In this document: piece after piece, positions 20,724 through 30,977 of the stretch
Position numbering within the stretch: the stretch's first letter is position 1
Layout of the letters: each line of letters begins with the position of its first letter
Source: Rhynchopus sp. YZ270_cl-10
Taxonomy: Eukaryota > Euglenozoa > Diplonemea > Diplonemida > Diplonemidae
NCBI GenBank assembly: GCA_964035575.1
Contig: OZ037840.1
Span: 1,054,001 to 1,118,000, forward strand
Direction: 5' to 3'
DNA: 64,000 bases
Notes under the pieces: model-generated
The model's database searches: none
Seen by the model: the letters and a program-made list of their open reading frames with translations, nothing else
Told to the model about the DNA's origin: nothing
Translations under genes and position numbers: made by a program

Positions 20724-22383
20724 GTGAAATATGCCATTTTTATTAATTGAGTGCCCAATTAGAACGATTTTTTATATATTTTCCTGTGACTTAATTAGGG
20801 TGCCCAAGTCTTAGCGCAGTCCCCCCACCTGAGTGAAGCAAGGAGGATAAAACGTTATGAAGGGACCATGTTTTGAGCACTGAAAATAATATATATTATT
20901 GACGTGTAATATTTTTGCCTTTATTTCACGCACAGCCCCAAAAAACCCCGAGGAGTGGTTTTTTTCCCCGAGGGCGCAGCCCGAGGGGAAAAAATACCAC
21001 TCCGAGGGGTTTTGGGGCTGTAAGTGAAATTAAGGCAAAATATTACACCAACAATACATTTTTTTATTGCACAACGGGGCACTTTAATTTCACAACCCGG
21101 GGGTCTGCTAAACGCTTAGTTCTCAAGGCTTACGTTCATCGTATCAACTTCCCTTTGGTGTTGGGGTTATCTTCATTCAAATTTTTCTCTGTCACCTCAT
21201 GAAATGAAGGAGGAAATAGAAACGAAGCATTTTGAACACACTTTGCGGTTCTAGAGACGAACCGCGCTGCAGAGCCACTCCTCACCAAACAGGTCGAGGT
21301 GTGTGCGTTTCACCACAACCTCTCCCATGGGTTTTATCGTGTGATGAGTGTTAAGTTTCTATTTTTTTCGAAATATCTTTATCTCCTGTATCACAACCTT
21401 GCAGAGTTGCTGATGTCCGACCTAAACACCATTGAGGCAGATGGAGTGGCCACTCCACAGGCAGCACTGTTCCCGTAGGTGGGCACCCCACCCCCACCAG
21501 CCACATCCGCTTCCAGCTAAGGTGAAACAGGTGAAAAAATCCCTCAGATGCTCAAAATACCCAAATTTTGCGTTTTTTTTGCATTTTTCGGTATCCCAAG
21601 ACCCCACCCAGGAGTCGAAATTTTCCGGGGAAAAAAAATTTTTTTTCCCGATTTTTCGGATTTTTGCTAAGGCGTTGGCCCATACAAACCGATTTTTTGT
21701 ACAGAAAATGACCGGGGAATAAATATGTGATGCTCAAAACATCAAAATTCTTGCTTTATTTGCATTTTTGGGTCCATCTGAGCCCAAAAAAAATTTTTTT
21801 TTTCGGCTGAAAATTTTGTCTTTGCGAAAAGAAGAAAAAAAATCGAGCAGTGAAATAAAGAGTGAAATAAAGAAATAAAGCCTTTTTTATTTCACTGCCG
21901 TTTTTATTTTTCTACAGGAATTTGTTAGGGGAGTGAAATTAAAGTGCCCCGACGTGCAATAATATATATTATTGACGTGTAATATTTTTGCCTTTATTTC
22001 ACGCACAGCCCCAAAAAACCCCGAGGAGTGGTTTTTTTCCCCGAGGGCGCAGCCCGAGGGGAAAAAATACCACTCCGAGGGGTTTTTTGGGGCTGTAAGT
22101 GAAATAAAGGCAAAATATTACACCAACAATACATTTTTTTATTGCACAACGGGGCACTTTAATTTCACAACCCGGCGGTCCGACCAAATTATAGTATAAA
22201 ACAACAGGGGGATGGACAGGGGGATTCTTTTTAGTGTAAGGCTCTGCTTTCATGGTGCTTCCAAATTCACACACGCCTGGGGGTTAGGTGCGCAGGTTTT
22301 ACAAAGGGTGTAAACAACTTTGGTACAAAAAAAATGTGATATGATCCCAAGTTTCACCGTGTTTGGAAAAAGTTACGTTGAAG

Positions 22384-23559
22384 TTACTTGGGTATCCCTT
22401 GCTTGGTCAGTTGAGTGAGTATGTCACCAAAGTTAAGGTTGATGACAACTGATCCCTGAGCTGTCTGCGGGGCCTGTGGTGGTGCTGCTGGAGGCTGGGT
22501 CAGTCGATCCGCTACGGTTTTTTTCGTAGCATCCGAGGATTTAGCGTACGTCTGGATCATGCTTTCGCTTGACCAGCCGCAGTGATCCTTAAGGACACTT
22601 GAGGGGGTTTCTTTGTCGTACAAGGACTGTGCAGCCGATTTGCGTGCGCAATGACCGGTGTACAATTCGGGGTTCTTCAGGTTCAGCCATCTTGCACAGA
22701 CAGAGGGGATTTGGCGAAGAGTGTTCACGCCCACCACGCATTCCGAGAATTTCACAGGCCCGTCCTCGTCTTGCTCACCCCGGATCCACAGACACTCATT
22801 CCTGGCCAGCTCAATCAAATCATGTTCGTCGTTTATATAATTGAGGTACAGCAGGAAAGTGGCAGCGGCCCAGTTCGTGAGGAAAAAGGTGAAGCTGACA
22901 GGATTTTTCGACTTGAGTCGAATGATGGTAACCTTTATGTTGCCTTCATCACTCGCATCAACATCCTTTAGTGTCAGTGCCTTAGCCTCAGCTGCGCGAA
23001 GTGCTCCTGAGTATGATGTGGCGAGGTAGGCCCTCCTAACGAGGTGATAACCGTTGAGTGGCCCATTCGTGCAGTAATCCTCTAGCTGCTGATCCGTCAG
23101 AGTCTTACTCTGCTTCGGTGGAGCGCATGGGGCGTTGCTAATCAGCATAGCTACTCTGGGATACGTTGTTTTGCACTTGATGTTGTATTTTGCCAAAATG
23201 AAACCAGACAGTCTGCAATAGTAGCTGGAGACAGAGGACCGTTTATTTTTTTTGACGTCCAGGAGATATGTTACGTACCGCACCAACTCCGCCTCCTTCG
23301 GGGCTGTCTTCCTCTGCTTTCCCCATTTGATGAATGATGCGAATTTGTCCCATTCCTCTTCATACTGCAATTTCGACTTTTTCGGCAACAATTTCTCGGC
23401 ATAGGTCTTAGCCATCTCATCCGATTCCTTTGCTGAGACTCTAGCCCTCTTCGTCGGTGGCGCTGACTCACTTGAACTATCCTCGCTTGAGCTATCCTCG
23501 CTTGAGCTATCTTGTTCTTTTTTTGTCTTTTTCGGGGCAGGGCGCTTCTTGGAACCCAT
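22384..23559 (-). CDS. Tyrosine recombinase (Crypton-like transposon integrase)
   Basis: 391 aa. It should cut and rejoin DNA through a phosphotyrosine link and mobilise the surrounding element. The N-terminus (1-50) is Lys/Ser/Glu-rich and NLS-like. The core spans ~55-350. Expected catalytic residues are visible: Arg188 (SGALRAAE), a Lys at 216 or 218 (RLKSKN), His303 and Arg306 (GHCARKSA), His326 (DHCGW) and nucleophile Tyr338 (QTYAK). The frame is open from Met to stop, so it looks intact. No reverse transcriptase of its own accompanies it, which favours a Crypton-type DNA transposon. I saw no GCR1-type DNA-binding domain. Confidence 0.88.
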   Translation of the reverse strand: MGSKKRPAPKKTKKEQDSSSEDSSSEDSSSESAPPTKRARVSAKESDEMAKTYAEKLLPKKSKLQYEEEWDKFASFIKWGKQRKTAPKEAELVRYVTYLLDVKKNKRSSVSSYYCRLSGFILAKYNIKCKTTYPRVAMLISNAPCAPPKQSKTLTDQQLEDYCTNGPLNGYHLVRRAYLATSYSGALRAAEAKALTLKDVDASDEGNIKVTIIRLKSKNPVSFTFFLTNWAAATFLLYLNYINDEHDLIELARNECLWIRGEQDEDGPVKFSECVVGVNTLRQIPSVCARWLNLKNPELYTGHCARKSAAQSLYDKETPSSVLKDHCGWSSESMIQTYAKSSDATKKTVADRLTQPPAAPPQAPQTAQGSVVINLNFGDILTQLTKQGIPK

Positions 23560-23847
23560 TTTTTGTGTTTGTTTTTGGTTTTTGTGGATTTTTTGATGTT
23601 TTTTCGCTGTGTGAGGGTGTGAAAATTGGTTTCACAAATGTGAAAATAGGTGAAAAAATCCCCCAAATGGTTAAAATGCCCAAATTTTGCGTTTTTTTTT
23701 GCATTTTTCGGTACCCCAAGATCCCACCCAGGAGTCAAAATTTTCCGGGGGAAAAAAAATTTTTTTTCCCGATTTTTCGGATTTTTGCTAAGGCGTTGGC
23801 CCATACAAACCGGTTTTTTGTACAGAAAATGACCGGGAAATAAATAT

Positions 23848-26835
23848 TTGTGCAAACACCTGGACAAGGACTACCGCTGGGACGCGGCAGGGTGGGATCA
23901 CTCGGCCACCAGGTTCAACGAGTTGGTGGACGATGACGCACGTGTGGACCCGGGCGAGCAGCCCCAGCAGACCCTTAGGCAACGTGATCTCTCTTTGTCG
24001 ATCATCCTCCGACAAGCGGCTGCGGTGCGGGAGGCAGGCGATGTGCAGGACCTTGCTCGGCTGAACTCGCTCCAGCTGCCCATGGCTGGGGCGTGGGTAA
24101 CGGCTCTGCCCCTCCCGGAGAATGTCATCGATCCGGAGGCGTTTCGCGCTGTGGTCCGTCTTCGGTTGGGTCTGGTGATGTACAGAGACGATGTCCGCTG
24201 CGGACAATGCGCAGTGAGCATGGACCAGTATGGGATTCATGCCCTCAACTGCAAGCATGGGGGTTGCACGATTCGCAGGCACGACCGGCTCCGGGATCTG
24301 GTGGGCACGCTAGGTTCGAAGGCAGGTCTCGCTCCGGCCTTGGAACCCAAGCACATCGTCCTCGGGGGTACCAAGCCAGCAGACATCTTCTTCCCCATCG
24401 GCATAGGTGACGGTAGAGCCAGGGCGGTAGACTGTGTGGTTGCGAACCCCCTGGCCTCTTCGCATGTACAGGGGGCGGCGCGAGCGGTGGGGCACGCAGC
24501 GGTCAAGCATCAGTCCTGGAAGCGCGATAAGCACGGCAAAGCTTGCAGGACAGCACACATTTCCTTCTCCGCTTTTGCGGCCGAGGTCTTTGGGGGGCTG
24601 GGGCCGGAAGCAGCCACGCTGTGGCGGCACCTGAACAAGATTGCCGCGGAGCGTGCGGACGGGGATAAGGTCTTGGCCTCGGCCAAATGGAATGAGCGTC
24701 TGGCCGTGTGTGTACAGCGGGAGGTGGGTGCCACGCTGTTGAAGCGGGGGGCCTTGTGTTTCGGCCTTGGGGGTGATCGTGATGCAGTGCCGGCTGATAC
24801 TGTCGAACGTACCCCAGACTACTACGTCACACCTGACGACGCCCCAGACGATCGCTTCCCTACATACGTGGACGACCACCTGTACCGGCTCGCTGAGCAA
24901 GACTGTGAGATTGTTGAGGAACCAACCCCTGATCCACGAAGTGCGGCTGATGTTGATGAGGCTACTGCGGCGATGGAGAGGTGGTTACAGCGGCAGGCGC
25001 GCAAGAACCCTGTTCATCAGTCTTCCGTCGTCGTGGAAGTAGCTCCCTGCGAGGACCCAGCTGCGGCCTATGAGAAGCTGCATGAGGGTGACTCCCCTCC
25101 TGCCCTAGCGGTGCAGCTGTCCGCCGTCGGATGCTCCACTCCCGCGAACTTCCGCTACACCGTGGGTGACTGCTGTTTCGACGCTATGGCACACTTGAGC
25201 GGGAAGAACGCGGGGTCCCTGAGGCAGGTTGCGGTTGCACAGGTAGTCCAAGACGCGGACCTGGCGGCACGGGCTGAACCGAATGTCGCCGTGTGGTCGC
25301 GGCGGATGCTCATCGCTGGGTGTGATCGATCGGATACCTGGGCTGACACTGTGACCGTTGCCGGCCTTGCGCGCGCTCTGAACTCGCTGGTGGTGGTGTT
25401 TGTGGGTGGTCATAAGCCTTCGCTCTTCACCCCCTCGAGTGCGACGAATTACCAGAATGTGTTTGCGCTGGCTCACGACGGCCGCACGGTGGGCCACTTC
25501 ACGCCGGTCACCATCCCGGAGAAACTGAGGCAGTACTTCCTGATGCAGCCTCCGACGCCGCGCCTGCCGTCGCTCACTTGTGTGTCCCGCGTGGCAATGC
25601 TGGACTACCCTCAGGACGGAACGAGAGAGGATTTCGGGAAATGTGAGGTGTGCGGGTCTGCTGTCCTCGGCAGTGAGCAGCACTGGCAGTGCGGGGAGTG
25701 CGTGGCTTGGGCGTGCCGGCAGTGTCGTCCCCTCAGCTGCTCTTCCTGCCCACGGGCTCCAGCGGTTGTCAGCTTACCGAGTTCCTCAGGTGTCACTGCG
25801 CGCACACATCCAGCAGCGGACCCCAAGAGTAATGACTTGTTGCAGGAGCAGCGGGATAAACGCGTGGCCACGAGTGGGGCTACCATCAAGAAGAACAGGG
25901 ACCAGCTTCGTGCCCGGTTGCGTAAGGCTCCGACGGATGCCATGGATGTAGAGAGTGGCTATTCAAACACCACCCCAGCCCTCTCTACCTCCTCCGCGCC
26001 CCAGGTCGTGCAGACCCCTGTCCAACCTGGCACTTCGTCGCAGGCGCACTCTGCATCGGACGAGTCTCAGCAGCATCAGACAAATACGGAGAGTGGCTAT
26101 TACAACACCCACGCAGCCCTCCCCGTACCCGCGTCTGATGTGGCTGTTCCCTCATCCACCAGCACGAGAGAGCAGCCTCACGCTGTTCCGCAGGTCGCTA
26201 CGTCGCAGGCGCAGCCATCAAGGACCCATACGGAGAGTGGCTATTCAAACACCACCCCAGCCCTCCCCGTATACACGTCCTCTGAGGCAGCTCACTCTCA
26301 CGCTGACACGAGTGAGCAGCCACACGTCGCCTCGCAAGACAGTGCGTACTCCGCGGACCTCCTTGGCGGGTCCCAGCACGCAGTTCCCTTGCCTGGCGCA
26401 ACCTCGGTCCCCAGCACAGACACACCATCGGAGAGTGGCTACCAATCCGCACCACCAGCCCTCCCGAACCCTGTGCCGGTATGGAATGACATAGCGCCCT
26501 GCCCCGGGTTTGACTTGCCTATTCCAGAGACCGCTGATGAGTGGGAGGGGTTGTTCTCCCACTACCACTCATTTCAGCTCCCAAGGCGGGGACTCTATGA
26601 CGGCGGCGGAGGCTTTCGAGTACTGTGGGCGGTGGAGGACTGCAGTGAGGCCGATGTTGAGTCAGGAGGAGCTGAGGAAGGCGTCGACGCTGTGCAATCG
26701 CCTGAGGAGTCTTGTGCAGACGCGCCTTCGCTCCGCCGCATAGACTTTAGAGACTTCTTTTTACTTTTTCTCCCCTCTCCCCCCCCTTCTTCCCTTTCTC
26801 CTTCTTTTTTGGCTATTTTTATTTCGTTCACATAG
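23848..26835 (+). CDS. C-terminal part of LINE polyprotein: zinc knuckle, OTU-like protease, Cys-rich domain, ESGY repeats
   Basis: 995 open codons; the reverse transcriptase core that should precede is missing, so the first ATG is fortuitous. Residues 1-300 match the conserved post-RT region of retroelement ORFs, with a CxxC...HxxxxC knuckle (CGQCAVSMDQYGIHALNC) and RHDRLRDLV. Residues ~430-555 form an OTU-like cysteine protease: GDCCFDAMA supplies Asp441/Cys443 and VGHFTPV supplies His550. A zinc-binding cluster follows at ~600-640 (CEVCGSAV, HWQCGECVAWACRQC). Four copies of ESGYxNTxPAL are spaced ~45-65 residues apart at ~701, 748, 796 and 861. Such proteases could trim the polyprotein or remove ubiquitin; this is inference. 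Confidence 0.7.
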   Translation: MCKHLDKDYRWDAAGWDHSATRFNELVDDDARVDPGEQPQQTLRQRDLSLSIILRQAAAVREAGDVQDLARLNSLQLPMAGAWVTALPLPENVIDPEAFRAVVRLRLGLVMYRDDVRCGQCAVSMDQYGIHALNCKHGGCTIRRHDRLRDLVGTLGSKAGLAPALEPKHIVLGGTKPADIFFPIGIGDGRARAVDCVVANPLASSHVQGAARAVGHAAVKHQSWKRDKHGKACRTAHISFSAFAAEVFGGLGPEAATLWRHLNKIAAERADGDKVLASAKWNERLAVCVQREVGATLLKRGALCFGLGGDRDAVPADTVERTPDYYVTPDDAPDDRFPTYVDDHLYRLAEQDCEIVEEPTPDPRSAADVDEATAAMERWLQRQARKNPVHQSSVVVEVAPCEDPAAAYEKLHEGDSPPALAVQLSAVGCSTPANFRYTVGDCCFDAMAHLSGKNAGSLRQVAVAQVVQDADLAARAEPNVAVWSRRMLIAGCDRSDTWADTVTVAGLARALNSLVVVFVGGHKPSLFTPSSATNYQNVFALAHDGRTVGHFTPVTIPEKLRQYFLMQPPTPRLPSLTCVSRVAMLDYPQDGTREDFGKCEVCGSAVLGSEQHWQCGECVAWACRQCRPLSCSSCPRAPAVVSLPSSSGVTARTHPAADPKSNDLLQEQRDKRVATSGATIKKNRDQLRARLRKAPTDAMDVESGYSNTTPALSTSSAPQVVQTPVQPGTSSQAHSASDESQQHQTNTESGYYNTHAALPVPASDVAVPSSTSTREQPHAVPQVATSQAQPSRTHTESGYSNTTPALPVYTSSEAAHSHADTSEQPHVASQDSAYSADLLGGSQHAVPLPGATSVPSTDTPSESGYQSAPPALPNPVPVWNDIAPCPGFDLPIPETADEWEGLFSHYHSFQLPRRGLYDGGGGFRVLWAVEDCSEADVESGGAEEGVDAVQSPEESCADAPSLRRIDFRDFFLLFLPSPPPSSLSPSFLAIFISFT

Positions 26836-27118
26836 CCTAGATTCGGACCTGTTTTCAGGCCGACCGTGTACAGCCGGGTAGAGCTAGACAACGCCAACAG
26901 CTGTGGCCCAAGGAGGTCCTCAGTGTTGTCTGCCAATCCCCTTAACCCAACAAAAGACTACAAAATAAAAACAATCTAGACAAAGCCGCCCCCATCCCCG
27001 TCCAGGCAAAATAAAAAAAGTAAAAGAATGCCCTTCCTCAGTCCGGAAGTATCACCTCAACCGGTTACCTGCCGTAAAAGAGAGAGAGGTTACAGAACTA
27101 TTGTAAGAAATTAAAAAA
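23848..27118 (+). mobile_element. 5'-truncated LINE with OTU-domain ORF, copy 1
   Basis: Interrupts the recombinase element. AATAAATAT occurs just before it, and after its A-rich 3' end (~27105-27118) the host sequence resumes with TAAATATGTGATGCTC as at 21720. The body is the post-RT part of a LINE ORF plus a 3' UTR. Truncation at the 5' end and an A-rich tail fit target-primed reverse transcription. Confidence 0.7.
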
Positions 27119-27213
27119 AATAAATATGTGATGCTCAAAACATCAAAATTCTTGCTTTATTTGCATTTTTGGGTCCATCTGAGCCCAAAAAAAATTTTTT
27201 TTTTCGGCTGAAA

Positions 27214-28897
27214 ATACCACTCACTTCAGCTCCCAAGGTGGGTACGGACTGACGGCAGCGGAGGCTTTCGAGTACTGTGGGCGGTGGAGGTCTGCAGTGA
27301 AGCCGATGTTGAGGGAGCTGAAGAAGTCGGCGGAGCTGTGCAATCGCCTGCGGAGTCTTGTGCAGACGCGTCGTCGGACCGCCTCATAGACACTAGAGTC
27401 ACCATTTTTCCACTTTTCACTTTTCGTTTCCCTCCCTCCCCCCCCCCCTAGGGGATACGACTCCAGCCATTTTGGCTGGGACCAAACGCACGGAAAATTC
27501 ATTTGGCATTATCTGGCCATCTCCAAGGCAACTGCGGGTGAAAAACACCCTCAGAGTGGGTCACAGGGGGCCTGTGGGTCGAAAAACGACCCAGAAGCCA
27601 CCCCAGAATACAAAAAAATGGAAAAAAATAGTGAAAAAACGGCTTTTTTCACGTTTTGGCCACTTTGGGCAAAATAGCGATTTTTCGAGAAAAAAATCAA
27701 AAACCGGGATATTTTTTGACATCACAAAGCCTCCTTTGGCACAAATATACCCCAAAAGTGGCCTGTGAGTCCATTCCAACCTGTTTTGGACATATTTGAC
27801 ACTTTTGGAAGTGTTTTTTTGGTGTTTTTAGGTCAAAAAAATGCCCAAGACGTCCCCAAGACATCCCCAAGACACTTTGCACACCCCCTGTTACGGTCAT
27901 ATTTTTTTCGTTTTTTTGCCTGAAACCCCCAAAATACCCCTCCCGGACCCCACATAGTCCCGAATATCCATCACACACCCACTCAGAGTGAGTAGAAGCA
28001 CCCCAAAAAAAATATTTTTTAAAGCCCTAAAATTGTGCTTCAGTTTCGGCAGCATCCATGTTGAAGTTGAAGGGCTTTAAAAAATATTTTTTTTGGGGTG
28101 CTTCTACTCACTCTGAGTGGGTGTGTGATGGATATTCGGGACTATGTGGGGTCCGGGAGGGGTATTTTGGGGGTTTCAGGCAAAAAAACGAAAAAAATAT
28201 GACCGTAACAGGGGGTGTGCAAAGTGTCTTGGGGATGTCTTGGGGACGTCTTGGGCATTTTTTTGACCTAAAAACACCAAAAAAAACACTTCCAAAAGTG
28301 TCAAATATGTCCAAAACAGGTTGGAATGGACTCACAGGCCACTTTTGGGGTATATTTGTGCCAAAGGAGGCTTTGTGATGTCAAAAAATATCCCGGTTTT
28401 TGATTTTTTTCTCGAAAAATCGCTATTTTGCCCAAAGTGGCCAAAACGTGAAAAAAGCCGTTTTTTCACTATTTTTTTCCATTTTTTTGTATTCTGGGGT
28501 GGCTTCTGGGTCGTTTTTCGACCCACAGGCCCCCTGTGACCCACTCTGAGGGTGTTTTTCACCCGCAGTTGCCTTGGAGATGACCAGATAATGCCAAATG
28601 AATTTTCCGTGCGCAAAAAATGGCTGGAGTCGTACCCCCTACTCCCCCCCCCCCTTTTATAGACTAGAGTGTACAGCCAGGCCTGGCTAGACGGCGTTAA
28701 CAGCTTTGAGCCAAGGAGGTTCATCGTGTCGTCATGCACGCAGCTGAGGCCGCCCCGTACCCCCTCCAGGCAAATAAAAAAGTAAAAGAATGCCCTTCCT
28801 CAGTCCGGAAGTATCACCTCAACCGGTCACCTGCCGTAAAAGAGAGAGAGGTTACAGATATTTAAAAAAAACGTTAAAAAAAAAAAAAAAAAAAAAA
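27214..28897 (+). mobile_element. 5'-truncated LINE, copy 2 (3' end only)
   Basis: Begins within the terminal coding region of the same LINE family (TCAGCTCCCAAGG, GAGGCTTTCGAGTACTGTGG match 26575-26640). It ends with the same 3' UTR (CAGTCCGGAAGTATCACCTC) and a long A tract. It is inserted in the recombinase-element sequence CTGAAAAT|TTTGTC. It is itself split by the palindromic element at 27451-28638. Confidence 0.75.
27451..28638. mobile_element. 1.19-kb palindromic DNA element
   Basis: Arms of about 575 bp (27451-28025 and 28065-28638) are almost perfect inverted copies around a ~40-bp centre. The ends are GGGGATACGACTCCAGCC and GGCTGGAGTCGTACCCC, flanked by CTA on both sides. There is no gene inside. 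It would form a cruciform or a long hairpin RNA. Confidence 0.85.
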
Positions 28898-29753
28898 TTT
28901 TGTCTTTGCGAAAAAAAAAAAAAAAATCGAGCAGTGAAATAAAGAGTGAAATAAAGAGTGAAATAAAGAAATAAAGCCTTTTTTATTTCACTGCCGTTTT
29001 TATTTTTCTACAGGAATTTGTTAGGGGAGTGAAATTAAAGTGCCCCGACGTGCAATAAATGTAGAATTTTGATGTTTTGAGCATCACATATTTATTTCCC
29101 GGTCATTTTCTGTACAAAAAACCGGTTTGTATGGGCCAGCGCCTTAGCAAAAATCCGAAAAATCGGGGAAAAAAATTTTTTTTTCCCCGGAAAATTTCGA
29201 CTCCTGGGTGGGGTCTTGGGGTACCGAAAAATGCAAAAAAACGCAAAATTTGGGTATTTTGACCATCTGAGGGATTTTTTCACCTGTTTCACCTTAGATG
29301 GAAGCGGATGCGGCTGGTGGGGGTGGGGTGTGCCCACCTACGGGAACAGCGCTGCCTGTGGAGTGGCCACTCCATTGGCCTCAATGGTGTTTAGGTCGGA
29401 CATCAGCAACTCTGCAAGGTTGTGATACAGAAGATAAAGATATTTCGAAAAAGAGAAAAATTTGAATGAAGATAACCCCAACACCAAAGGGAAGTTGATA
29501 CGATGAACGTAAGCCTTGAGAACTAAGCGTTTAGCAGACCCCCGGGTTGTGAAATAAAAGTGCCCCGTTGTGCAATAAAAAAATGTATTGTTGGTGTAAT
29601 ATTTTGCCTTAATTTCACTTACAGCCCCAAAACCCCTCGGAGTGGTATTTTTTCCCCTCGGGCTGCGCCCTCGGGGAAAAAAACCACTCCTCGGGGTTTT
29701 TTGGGGCTGTGCGTGAAATAAAGGCAAAAATATTACACGTCAATAATATATAT

Positions 29754-30126
29754 GTTTGTCCGCTCCGTATGTGATGTTATTTGAAAAGTGAGAAGTCGTT
29801 GTGGAAAATAAATGCTGGTGAAAACAGACTGTTATGCGTTTGAAGCCGCGAAGACCAAGAAACACAATTTAGTCCTCTACATTTCTAATTTAAAAAATGT
29901 AGTTTTGCTCATTTACCAAGCCCAAGCCAAAAAAAAAGAAAAAGAAAAAAAAGAAAAAGAAAAAACGGGTTCACGACGAATGCCGTCTATACCTTCCGTA
30001 GTACAAAGTCTTCGGCCAACATTGAGCACAGGCCCTGCTAGCCCCAAGTGGGTTCTTAGGAGATTGTCGACACAACAACAACAACAACAAAAAAACGAAA
30101 TATAAACGCAGATCTCTATACCAGTA
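29754..30126. other. Tandem-unit spacer between insertions
   Basis: Collinear with 38405-38760 (TTGTCCGCTCCG, AAAATAAATGCTGGTGAAAA). It holds one copy of the 60-80-nt small-RNA-like module but no protein gene. Confidence 0.7.
29955..30024 (-). ncRNA. Candidate Pol III small RNA module, copy 1
   Basis: Read on the minus strand: TTGGCCGAAG (box-A-like), TACGGAAGGTATAGACG, then ATTCGTCGTGAACCC (weak box-B-like) and a T run. Four copies are in the window, two per tandem unit. No cloverleaf is evident. The Pol III idea is inference. Confidence 0.3.
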
Positions 30127-30134
30127 GGTGTAAC

Positions 30135-30969
30135 CAGGGCACTAGCTAGGTGCTTTTTTGCGGTTTCAAAACCGCAAAAACCCGGTTTTGCGGTTTGGTG
30201 AAAAAAAAAAAAAAAAACGGAAAATCTCGGGGCAGAAGAAAAAAAAAATGTGGGGGGTTTTGGGCACTGTTGGGGCCCCCTCGCCCGACCCCCAGATGAC
30301 TGGCATGACAGCACCTTAATTTTTTCTGCTCGCTGCGTTCACGGGAGTACACCCCAAAAAAATTTCCGCTCGCTTCGCGAGCGGAGTTAACCCATATTTT
30401 TTTTTGCCTGCGGGGCCATTTTCCTTTTTTGTTGAGTGACTCTGGTGTAAAACCGGCATCTTTACACCGTACCCTAATTTTTTTTGCCTGCGGCGCCATT
30501 TATTATTTTACAATGTCTTCGGGAATCCCCTTGCAATTTGGACAGTTGCATTTTGCAACCGAAAATGCAATCGATTCAGGTAGAGGGGTGGTCCACGATA
30601 GGGGAGATTAAGTCAGAGCATAGTGAGCCGGCGTGCCACTGCGGACATGGAGGAGTATGTGATAGAATGGTCGACAGCAAACAGGAGACTGGGGGGAGTA
30701 TGTGCGAACGTCGGAAGCTGTGCAGACCATGCGGCAACACATGCTCACGACAGAAGCATTCTGATACATGCAATGAAGTTGGTAGGAGATTCCACCAGGG
30801 GTCAGTCGGGTTTAGCCCCGTAAAAAATGCCCTGTAAATAACCCCTTCCCAAAATCTCCCCGTCCCTCATTCGTGTGTTTTCCCTTCTAGTTTGTCGCCG
30901 CGCGAATTTTTTTTTTGAAACCGCAAAACCGCAAAAAAACGGGAAAAAAAAAGTCTAGCTAGTGCCCTG
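30135..30969. mobile_element. Non-autonomous hAT-like element (835 bp) with 8-bp TSD
   Basis: Terminal inverted repeats CAGGGCACTAGCTAG, perfect 8-bp duplications GGTGTAAC at 30127-30134 and 30970-30977, and an uninterrupted site at ~38925-38935 in the next unit. Subterminal TTTTGCGGTTT boxes occur at both ends. A block inside (GGGGCCCCCTCGCCCGACCC) recurs at 47265-47380. No transposase is seen. Confidence 0.9.
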
Positions 30970-30977
30970 GGTGTAAC

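Larger units (their letters stand above)
20889..29753. mobile_element. 8.9-kb inverted-repeat composite with tyrosine recombinase gene
   Basis: The left arm (20889-21757) and right arm (29057-29753) are inverted copies. The left arm has ~175 bp extra around 21200-21380. The first ~220 bp recur in direct orientation at 21961-22190. Each terminal block contains an ~85-bp hairpin with stem CCCCGAGGGC/GCCCGAGGGG. The uninterrupted site lies at about 38400-38425 in the next unit (GAAAATAAATGTATTG). The target duplication cannot be fixed in the AT-rich junction. The YR gene at 22384-23559 is probably the element's enzyme, and two LINE fragments sit inside as later insertions. Crypton-like by enzyme type, but long inverted arms are unusual for that class. 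Confidence 0.7.

Noticed and set aside
20889-29753. LTR retrotransposon
   Set aside because: The long terminal repeats are inverted, not direct, and the enzyme is a tyrosine recombinase. The retroelement sequence inside belongs to separate LINE insertions.
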